From: Thermoplasmata archaeon
GTDB lineage: Archaea > Thermoplasmatota > B47-G6 > B47-G6B > 47-G6
Reading direction: 5' to 3'
Length of the DNA stretch: 5,027 nt
NCBI GenBank assembly: GCA_003663565.1
Contig: QMTT01000093.1
Span: 1-5,027 of the forward strand
The notes under the pieces are model-generated. The model did no database searches and was not told where the DNA came from. It saw only the letters and a program-made list of their open reading frames with translations. Shown in pieces: positions 1 through 4,694 of this stretch (positions are counted from its first letter, which is position 1; each line of letters begins with the position of its first letter). The position numbers were made by a program, and so were the translations under genes.

Positions 1-1010
1 AGAACTTCATCTGGTGTTGCATTTAGGTTATTTGCTTTTATGACCTTTGGATCCGCAGATTCCATCCCTAAGGCTACGACATTTCCGTCAGTAGCGTATT
101 TAACTAATAGTTTTGTGATCTCTTTTGACTCTTCTGGCCAGTTTGCTATTACATTTGGGTTCCCATTGTCTATATGTATTACCTTAAACTTCCCGATATT
201 GTTTATGCCAACAAGAAGTCTCCTTATAGCATCTACATTTGGCTTTGGAGTCTCTTCGTACCCAAAGCCTATCGCCTTATATGAATAGAAGCATGATTGC
301 CCTCCAATACGAATATATTTAACACCGTGTTTGTATAATGCCTCCACTTCTGAAATTATGTCCTTTTCGTCCCTTACTCTGTAAGCTTTTAGAGGTTCCA
401 TACAGAATGAACAACCACCTGTTATGAACCTATGACATCCTTGGTATGTTTCAATTTCACATATAACGTAGGGATACCAATTGTGCTCTTTAACTAGCGA
501 TGACCCAAGCACCGCCCATCTGGTCCACTCATTCTTAGTTCTAGGCCTTATAGAGGCCTTTCCTTGAGATATTAAATCATAAACAAAAGCATCTACATCT
601 TCAGGCACTAAGTAATCGACGTGTTCTTTTATAGCAGAAGGGGGTATAGGTCTATGGCCTCCTATTCCTCCAAATCCATATAAAGCAACAGAACCTCCTA
701 AAATAACGATTCCCCTAGTCTGTTCTGATATCTGGATTACCTCTTTGAACGTTATCGGTGACCCTCCAAGGTATTTTCCTGGAACAATGACACTTCTATG
801 GATTACCACGATGTCTGCCCATGAAAGAATTTTCTTTTTCTGATCATGGTTGACCTTTCTCAGCTCATCAATGGTGTAGTACTTAACTTCCCCTCCTGCG
901 TCTATGACAGCTCCGTAAATATACCTAACATAAGGAGATATGTAAGGAGGTACTCCAAACATTGAAGGTTCATCTGTATATCCGTCTATAATTAACACGC
1001 GCTTTGGCAA
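1..1010 (-). CDS. Radical SAM protein, COG1031-like, N-terminal part (runs off the left edge)
   Basis: An uninterrupted minus-strand frame gives about 336 residues from a TTG at 1010-1008 to the window edge, so the stop and C-terminus are missing. Residues 1-135 look like a Rossmann-type, B12-binding-like domain: it begins MPKRVLIIDGYTDEP, then has WADIVVIHRSVIVPGKYLGG and a glycine-rich GIVILGGSVALYGFGGIGG. Residues 184-205 hold a cysteine cluster (C192, C200, C203, plus C184) in the context ETYQGCHRFITGGCSFC, followed by MEP. After it come YIRIGGQSC and IHIDNGNPNVI, consistent with strands of a radical SAM barrel. The overall pattern recalls the archaeal COG1031 radical SAM group, whose members carry a C-terminal helix-hairpin-helix; that end is not visible here. 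Substrate is unknown. The TTG start is chosen because GGGGGA (1023-1018) lies 7 bases upstream. TTG 1016 and GTG 998 are less suitable, and an in-frame TAA near 1091 limits the N-terminus. It is divergent from the ribosomal genes and need not be functionally linked to them. Confidence 0.85.
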   Translation of the reverse strand, partial: MPKRVLIIDGYTDEPSMFGVPPYISPYVRYIYGAVIDAGGEVKYYTIDELRKVNHDQKKKILSWADIVVIHRSVIVPGKYLGGSPITFKEVIQISEQTRGIVILGGSVALYGFGGIGGHRPIPPSAIKEHVDYLVPEDVDAFVYDLISQGKASIRPRTKNEWTRWAVLGSSLVKEHNWYPYVICEIETYQGCHRFITGGCSFCMEPLKAYRVRDEKDIISEVEALYKHGVKYIRIGGQSCFYSYKAIGFGYEETPKPNVDAIRRLLVGINNIGKFKVIHIDNGNPNVIANWPEESKEITKLLVKYATDGNVVALGMESADPKVIKANNLNATPDEV

Positions 1011-1087
1011 TATCAAATCCCCCTGACGATGATCGTAAATGATAGCTAGAGTACTCTTATCACTGGTAGAAACACCTGAGAGGAGTA

Positions 1088-1100
1088 CTTAAACGTTTCG
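1088..1100 (-). promoter_or_regulatory. Putative TATA/BRE promoter of the radical SAM gene
   Basis: On the minus strand, CGAAACGTTTAAG resembles an archaeal BRE (CGAAA) followed by a TATA-like TTTAAG. A start site about 26 bases downstream would fall near 1064, giving a leader of roughly 54 bases before the TTG at 1010. This is a pattern match only. Confidence 0.4.
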
Positions 1101-1282
1101 AGAGGAAATACTCAAGAAAGAATAACATTTTTGATATGAGGGCTTTGATCATTAATATTAAATATTGTTTTACTATTGTGATTATAGCTCCATATGATCA
1201 TGCTATGGTATTGTATCGTTTCAGTGAGAACTTGCTCTGAAAAAGAGGTGCAGATAAGAATAATATCTCCAACGCTAATAAG

Positions 1283-1289
1283 TTATAAT
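1283..1289 (+). promoter_or_regulatory. Putative TATA box for spt5-rpl11
   Basis: TTATAAT lies in an otherwise mixed stretch, with AATAAG just upstream as a weak BRE. A start site about 26 bases downstream would be near 1310-1316, leaving a leader of about 70 bases before ATG 1386. Other AT-rich stretches nearby could serve instead, so this is tentative. Confidence 0.35.
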
Positions 1290-1375
1290 CCCCTAGTAAT
1301 TTTCCTAGCATCTTCTTCCTCATAATATCGTATTGATAATCGCGGAGAACTCATAAGATCTCATACAAAATGAAC

Positions 1376-1382
1376 GGTGAGG
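1376..1382 (+). promoter_or_regulatory. Ribosome binding site that fixes the spt5 start
   Basis: GGTGAGG ends just before ATG 1386, with GGTGA (1376-1380) 5 bases from the ATG. The same motif stands 5-6 bases before the starts of L11 and P1. The upstream in-frame GTG at 1377 lies inside this site and is therefore unlikely to be the start. Confidence 0.75.
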
Positions 1383-1385
1383 ATA

Positions 1386-2342
1386 ATGGAGAGTGAAAAT
1401 AAAGTTCCTAAAACGAAAGTGTTCGCTGTAAGAACATACACAAGAAGGGAATATGATGTCGCAAAAGGGATATTAAATAGGATACTAAGTGCACGAGAAA
1501 GCATAAAAAAGATAGTCTCATCGCAGGTCCTTGATGACATAATAAGAGATCTTGAGGAAGTAATTTCAGAAATAAAGTCGGTTAAGCTCGAGGGAAAGGG
1601 ATCAGTCTTAGAGAAGATCCTAAGCAGAAGGTTACAAAACCTCGTGTTATCACTTGAGCGTATTGTGGAAGACCTTAAGAATATATCCACAAGGTTCAAG
1701 GATCTCAACGATAAGATCGTTAAGTATTCATCCGAAAATCTCATAAAAGTATCCTACGATCCAATACCTGGAGACCTTTGGGAAAAGATCGCAGATGAAT
1801 TTCGGATCATAGGATCTAATCTTCAAACACATACAGAAACACTTGCAGAGCTAATTGAGAACGTTAAAACTGTGTTCGAATCAGTTGCTACTAGAGAAAT
1901 TGAAGAAAAGCTAAAGAACATTGTCAACAGGCTTTCAGGATTTACAAGCAATGTCACAAGTATAAATTATCCTAAAATATATTCAATCCTAGTGCATGAA
2001 GAACGTCCTGGATATATCCTTGTGGAGGCTCAGTCATATACAGACGTAGAAAAAGCTGTGTATGGTCTCAGATATGCAAAACTTCCGAGAAGTCAGAGCA
2101 CAACAGCTGAAGAAATGATGAAAATATTCAAGAGAAAGCCTAAGGCAGAGATGATTCAGGTAGGGGCTATAGTGGAGATCATAAGGGGGCCCCTCGTAGG
2201 CCTTAAAGGTCGCGTGACCAGAGTTGACCCAAAGAAGAGGGAGGTTACAATAGAAATATTGGACAGCAACTATCCACTCCCGTTCACAATAAAGTCCTAC
2301 TATGTAAGAGTAATTGATCAAACACGCACGGAAGAGAGGTGA
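1386..2342 (+). CDS. spt5: Transcription elongation factor Spt5 (NusG family) with a large NGN insertion
   Basis: Spt5 pairs with Spt4 and binds the RNA polymerase clamp over the DNA channel to support processive elongation. The 318-residue protein begins with the first NGN strand and helix (KVFAVRTYTRREYDVAKGIL, residues 11-30). It resumes the NGN fold at KIYSILVHEERPGYILVEAQ (197-216) and continues through VEKAVYGLRYAKLPR. A KOW domain follows at about 257-310 (VGAIVEIIRGPLVGLKGRV), ending PFTIKSYYVRVI. Ordinary archaeal Spt5 is about 150 residues, and these outer parts alone add up to that. Residues about 36-194 are extra: charged, mainly helical and probably coiled-coil, with no motif I recognise. 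The frame is unbroken, so this is not a frameshift artefact. The start is set by the GGTGAGG site. The stop lies inside the L11 ribosome binding site and 6 bases before its ATG, so the two genes are probably co-transcribed and translationally coupled. SecE, usually just upstream in crenarchaea, is absent from this position. Confidence 0.93.
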   Translation: MESENKVPKTKVFAVRTYTRREYDVAKGILNRILSARESIKKIVSSQVLDDIIRDLEEVISEIKSVKLEGKGSVLEKILSRRLQNLVLSLERIVEDLKNISTRFKDLNDKIVKYSSENLIKVSYDPIPGDLWEKIADEFRIIGSNLQTHTETLAELIENVKTVFESVATREIEEKLKNIVNRLSGFTSNVTSINYPKIYSILVHEERPGYILVEAQSYTDVEKAVYGLRYAKLPRSQSTTAEEMMKIFKRKPKAEMIQVGAIVEIIRGPLVGLKGRVTRVDPKKREVTIEILDSNYPLPFTIKSYYVRVIDQTRTEER

Positions 2343-2348
2343 TCGTAG

Positions 2349-2828
2349 ATGCCAAAACAGGTTGTTGAAGTGTTAGTAGAAGGTGGAAAAGCTACACCAG
2401 GACCGCCCTTAGGACCAGCCTTAGGCCCATTGGGTGTGAACGTTGCTCAGGTTGTAAAGGCTATAAACGAGGCTACAAAAGCGTTCGAGGGTATGAAAGT
2501 TCCAGTGAAAATAATAGTAGACGTTGCAACGAGGCAATTCGAGATCGAAGTGGGAACTCCACCCACATCAGCTCTCATACTCAAGGAGCTTGGTGCAGAA
2601 AAGGGATCATCAGATCCAAAAAGGACGAAGATCGGAGACTTAAGCCTAGAACAGATTATAAAGATAGCAAAAATTAAGAAGAAGGACATGCTCTCGTACA
2701 CACTTAAGAGCGCTGTGAAGGAAGTTTTAGGAACATGTGTTTCAATGGGAGTAACAGTTATGGGGAAAGATCCTAGAGAAGTCCAGAGGATGATAGACAA
2801 TGGTGAAATAGAGATCCCTGAGGAATGA
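2349..2828 (+). CDS. rpl11: Large-subunit ribosomal protein L11 (uL11)
   Basis: L11 binds the GTPase-associated region of 23S rRNA at the base of the stalk and takes part in factor-dependent steps of translation. The 159-residue protein has the family's glycine/proline-rich N-terminal signature ([19 protein letters not shown], residues 13-31), then [20 protein letters not shown] (53-72) closing the N-terminal domain. The C-terminal RNA-binding domain follows, including [20 protein letters not shown] (116-135). An acidic extension ends EIEIPEE, as in other archaeal L11 proteins, and the length is normal. The ATG is supported by GAGGTGATC at 2336-2344, with GGTGA 6 bases upstream; this site overlaps the spt5 stop codon. 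Nothing is unusual in the coding sequence. No T-rich terminator is evident directly after the stop. Confidence 0.97.
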   Translation: MPKQVVEVLVEGGKATPGPPLGPALGPLGVNVAQVVKAINEATKAFEGMKVPVKIIVDVATRQFEIEVGTPPTSALILKELGAEKGSSDPKRTKIGDLSLEQIIKIAKIKKKDMLSYTLKSAVKEVLGTCVSMGVTVMGKDPREVQRMIDNGEIEIPEE

Positions 2829-2858
2829 TATTAGTCCTCAAATGTCAAGCTAAGTTAA

Positions 2859-2866
2859 ATTTAAAA
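2859..2866 (+). promoter_or_regulatory. Putative TATA box for the rpl1-rpl10-rpl12 transcript
   Basis: ATTTAAAA, preceded by AAGTTAA, lies in the gap after rpl11. A start site about 26 bases downstream would fall near 2886-2890. That would leave a leader of roughly 100 bases containing the L1 operator hairpin. A separate L1-L10-L12 transcript is known in Methanococcus, so an internal promoter is plausible, but read-through from rpl11 is not excluded. Confidence 0.4.
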
Positions 2867-2927
2867 ACTAGGATGAATTAGAGTGAACGTCTTATTCCAT
2901 TTTCAACGACTCACGTACCAGCCTTGA

Positions 2928-2940
2928 GGGTTTGAGACCC
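2928..2940 (+). promoter_or_regulatory. Small leader hairpin competing with the L1 operator stem
   Basis: GGGT (2928-2931) can pair with ACCC (2937-2940) around a TTGAG loop. The CCC used here is also part of the 5' strand of the operator stem, so the two folds exclude each other. The 4-pair stem is short and may simply be incidental. Confidence 0.3.
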
Positions 2941-2977
2941 CGTAGGAGGGCCCAAAAGGGCCCGTTGCACTACGGGG
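2938..2977 (+). promoter_or_regulatory. Putative L1 autoregulatory operator (23S rRNA L1-site mimic)
   Basis: The RNA can form an outer helix of 8 perfect pairs, CCCCGUAG (2938-2945) with CUACGGGG (2970-2977). Next is an asymmetric loop with GA on the 5' side (2946-2947) and GUUGCA on the 3' side (2964-2969). An upper helix GGGCCC/GGGCCC closed by AAAA (2948-2963) caps it. The L1 target in 23S rRNA and in the Methanococcus vannielii L1 mRNA has the same plan: the outer helix ends in G, then GA, then a GG-starting upper helix, and on the other side a longer loop that begins with G and ends with A before the C of the outer helix. The 3' strand overlaps the first two bases of the L1 ribosome binding site (2976-2983), so bound L1 would be expected to block translation of rpl1 and the coupled rpl10. 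Binding by L1 is inference; the fold and base matches are seen. Confidence 0.75.
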
Positions 2978-2983
2978 AGGTGA
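2976..2983 (+). promoter_or_regulatory. Ribosome binding site of rpl1, partly buried in the operator stem
   Basis: GGAGGTGA is a full-strength archaeal site, identical to that of rpl12. Its GGTGA is 5 bases from TTG 2989, the spacing seen for spt5, but it directly abuts or overlaps ATG 2983. This favours TTG as the start. Bases 2976-2977 are paired in the operator hairpin. Confidence 0.7.
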
Positions 2984-2988
2984 TGAAC

Positions 2989-3636
2989 TTGGTAAACGAC
3001 GCAATATTAAGAGCTGTAAAGGAGGCCTTAGAAAAAAGCAAGAAGAGAAACTTCCTTCAGAGCATAGATCTAGCAATAAACCTCAGGGATGTAGATCTAA
3101 GAAATCCAGCAAACAGGATTGACATGATAATTGAGCTCCCTCATGGCAGAGGATCCAAGCCAGCAAAGGTAGCACTGATAGCTGGTGGTGAGCTTGCAAC
3201 AAGAGCACAGGGAGTAGCAGACCTAATAATAGACCCTTCGGAGATACAAAAACTTGCAGAAAACAAGAGACAAGCAAAGAAGATCGCAAAAAAGCACCAC
3301 TTTTTCGTTGCAGATGCGACTTTGATGCCTGTAATAGGCAGGTACTTAGGTCCTATTTTAGGTCCAAGAGGAAAAATGCCTAGGCCTATACCCCCAACTG
3401 CAGATCCTATTCCTGTTATAGAGTCCTTGAAGAGAAGTACAAGACTAAGGTCAAAGGATAGGCCAACGATGCATTGTATGGTAGGAACGGAGGACATGCT
3501 ACCAGAACACATAGCAGAGAACATAGAGACGGTACTTATGATGCTAACGAACAAGCTAGAGAGAGGTAAGTCAAACATAGCTTCAGTATACGTTAAGACG
3601 ACAATGGGGCCAGCAGTCAGGATAGAAGGGTGGTAA
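2989..3636 (+). CDS. rpl1: Large-subunit ribosomal protein L1 (uL1)
   Basis: L1 binds 23S rRNA helices 76-78 to form the mobile stalk that helps release deacylated tRNA; in archaea and bacteria it also represses its own mRNA. From TTG 2989 the protein has 215 residues, within the normal archaeal range. Domain I begins with a helix and KRNFLQSIDLAINL (19-32), containing the conserved RNA-contact phenylalanine F22. Domain II holds the hallmark GRYLGPILGPRGKMPRP (117-133). Domain I resumes through MVGTEDM and ends with VYVKTTMGPAVRI, including the Thr-Met-Gly set (205-207) that reads the RNA target. TTG is preferred over ATG 2983 because of ribosome-binding-site spacing; ATG would add two residues. 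The frame stays open upstream to 2932, but those codons are the operator hairpin and have no L1 similarity. The stop is 2 bases before the P0 ATG, implying coupling. Confidence 0.93.
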   Translation: MVNDAILRAVKEALEKSKKRNFLQSIDLAINLRDVDLRNPANRIDMIIELPHGRGSKPAKVALIAGGELATRAQGVADLIIDPSEIQKLAENKRQAKKIAKKHHFFVADATLMPVIGRYLGPILGPRGKMPRPIPPTADPIPVIESLKRSTRLRSKDRPTMHCMVGTEDMLPEHIAENIETVLMMLTNKLERGKSNIASVYVKTTMGPAVRIEGW

Positions 3637-3638
3637 AA

Positions 3639-4364
3639 ATGGTAGCCCCTTGGAAATATGAAGAAGTCAAAAGAATCAAGGACTTCATACTTTCTCACAA
3701 GGTCATAGGAATAATAGGATTTCACAGGATTCCTGCGAACTTCTTCCAACAGCTCAGGAGACTCTACAAGGAAAACGGTGTCAACATAAAGGTAACAAAG
3801 AAGACTCTTATAATAAAGGCCTTAGAGCAACTTGAGAACGATAGACCAGGAATCCTTGGACTAAAGGATTTCATGAAGGATGAAGTTGCACTTGTCGGAG
3901 CAAATAATATGAATGCCTTTAAACTCTTCAAGTTCATAGAATCCTCAAAAACGCCAGCATATGCCAGAGGCGGTGAGATCGCTCCAGAGGACATCATAGT
4001 CCCCGCAGGAGACACACCTTTTAGACCAGGACCTATACTCTCAGAGCTTCAGAGAGTTGGTCTTCCTGTAGCTGTAGAACGTGGAAAGATCGTGGTGAAG
4101 AAGGACACAACCCTTGTGAAGAAGGGCGAAGTGATACCAAAAGATATTGCTGAAGTGCTTACGAAGTTGGATATAAAACCAATAAAGCTAGGATTTGACG
4201 TTAAGGCAATATACGAGGATGGAATAGTATTTGCACCAGAGCAGCTCAGAATAGATGAGGAACAGATAAGGAACGATATCGTGAACTTATCACGCAATGC
4301 GTTTGCACTAGCACTCTCCATTGCATGGCCAACACCTGAGACAATAGTGCCTCTTATACAGTAA
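3639..4364 (+). CDS. rpl10: Ribosomal stalk protein P0 (L10, uL10), N-terminal 241 residues up to an in-frame stop
   Basis: P0 anchors the stalk to 23S rRNA and carries P1 dimers along a C-terminal helical spine. Residues 1-105 form the rRNA-binding domain (APWKYEEVKRIKDFI at the start, IKVTKKTLIIKAL at 50-62). Residues about 107-185 form the archaeal/eukaryotic insertion domain (IIVPAGDTPFRPGPILSEL, 119-137). The first spine segment is SRNAFALALSIAWPTPETI (218-236). Translation then meets TAA at 4362-4364 in the context PLIQ-stop-AYRDA, although the sequence beyond it continues P0 in the same frame. As read, the product lacks the remaining P1-binding helices and the factor-recruiting tail. 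The ATG at 3639 has GGTGG 5 bases upstream; an in-frame GTG at 3630 overlaps rpl1 and is less likely. Full archaeal P0 is about 330-340 residues; the 342 codons from 3639 to the TGA at 4665-4667 match that. Confidence 0.9.
   Translation: MVAPWKYEEVKRIKDFILSHKVIGIIGFHRIPANFFQQLRRLYKENGVNIKVTKKTLIIKALEQLENDRPGILGLKDFMKDEVALVGANNMNAFKLFKFIESSKTPAYARGGEIAPEDIIVPAGDTPFRPGPILSELQRVGLPVAVERGKIVVKKDTTLVKKGEVIPKDIAEVLTKLDIKPIKLGFDVKAIYEDGIVFAPEQLRIDEEQIRNDIVNLSRNAFALALSIAWPTPETIVPLIQ
4362..4364 (+). other. In-frame TAA interrupting the P0 gene
   Basis: The codon follows CAG (Gln) and precedes GCT TAC AGG (Ala-Tyr-Arg). The next spine repeat in the same protein reads [10 protein letters not shown], so the aligned residue is most probably lysine, and AAA to TAA is a single base change. 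Frame is kept on both sides, with no insertion or deletion. It could be a sequencing error, a true mutation, a natural gene split or recoding. Confidence 0.85.
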
Positions 4365-4667
4365 GCTTACAGGGACGCTGTAGCAGTGGTACTTGAGGCC
4401 ATGTATCCAGAGCCAGATGTCGTTGAACTGATATTACAGAAAGCGTTCAGAATAGCCTTGTCATTAGCATCACAACTACCACAGGAAGTTCTCGATGAGA
4501 AGACCAAAGAACTATTATCCGCGATGAGCGCACAACAGGCAATAGTTACTACAGAGCGAAAAGAATCCGAAGAGAGAAAAGAGGAAGAAGAGAAGAAAGA
4601 GGAGGAAAAGAAAGAAGAAACTTCAGAGGAAGAAGCTCTTGCTGGTCTTTCAGCACTCTTTGGTTGA
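4365..4667 (+). pseudogene. rpl10: C-terminal 100 residues of P0, in frame beyond the stop
   Basis: This continues P0 exactly where the first part stops. It contains [20 protein letters not shown] and [15 protein letters not shown], the second and third P1-binding spine segments, then a glutamine/threonine linker. A charged Glu/Lys stretch follows, and the tail ends [10 protein letters not shown], the part that contacts translation factors. If translated separately, the first in-frame start is GTG 4386 (93 residues), with only a weak AGGGA 10 bases upstream; reinitiation after TAA 4362 would have to skip 21 bases. The tail is still identical to that of P1, which argues against long-standing decay. 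It is best regarded as one gene with the upstream part, either broken by a single base or recoded. Confidence 0.85.
4578..4667 (+). repeat. 90-base direct repeat, copy 1 (P0 tail)
   Basis: Bases 4578-4667 are identical to 4938-5027, including the TGA stop, at an offset of exactly 360. The first half belongs to a homopurine run (4569-4620) encoding Glu/Lys; the second half encodes [15 protein letters not shown]. Upstream of 4578 the two genes diverge at once. Confidence 0.97.
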
Positions 4668-4680
4668 TGGTTGTCTCTTT

Positions 4681-4688
4681 GGAGGTGA
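4681..4688 (+). promoter_or_regulatory. Ribosome binding site of rpl12
   Basis: GGAGGTGA ends 6 bases before ATG 4695, a textbook archaeal arrangement. It allows P1 to be translated independently of P0, fitting the need for several P1 copies per ribosome. Confidence 0.85.
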
Positions 4689-4694
4689 GAATCT

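Larger units (their letters stand above)
1011..1385. other. Divergent intergenic region between the radical SAM gene and spt5
   Basis: About 375 bases separate the two divergent genes. The region is AT-rich, especially 1140-1200, and contains a promoter candidate for each direction. The only small plus-strand frame noticed (ATG 1136 to TGA 1240, 34 codons) has no family resemblance and no clear ribosome binding site. No tRNA, repeat array or recognisable SecE frame was seen. The spt5-proximal part contains CTCATA three times (1319, 1350, 1360), which may be chance. Confidence 0.6.

Noticed and set aside
1136..1240. A 34-codon plus-strand frame with a hydrophobic start, considered as a SecE remnant
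   Set aside because: It is too short for SecE, has no SecE-like positively charged N-terminal helix or ribosome binding site, and lies in AT-rich DNA where such frames arise by chance.
1491..1967. The Spt5 insert as an intron, intein or inserted mobile gene
   Set aside because: The frame continues with similar codon use, there are no intein splice motifs (no Cys/Ser at the start or His-Asn at the end), no flanking repeats, and no nuclease motif.
2932..2988. N-terminal extension of L1 to the upstream TTG at 2932
   Set aside because: The added residues (MRPRRRAQKGPLHYGEV) come from the operator hairpin, have no L1 similarity, lack a ribosome binding site upstream, and would make L1 longer than usual.
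3141..3749. Long minus-strand frame (202 codons) across L1 and P0
   Set aside because: It lies opposite well-recognised L1 and P0 coding sequence, has no recognisable domain and shows no ribosome binding site, so it is treated as a shadow.
4361..4370. Perfect 10-base palindrome GTAAGCTTAC over the P0 stop, considered as a protein-binding site or insertion scar
   Set aside because: Removing the stop by restoring a lysine codon still leaves AAGCTT, no bases are inserted relative to the frame, and no second copy was noticed. Chance is sufficient.
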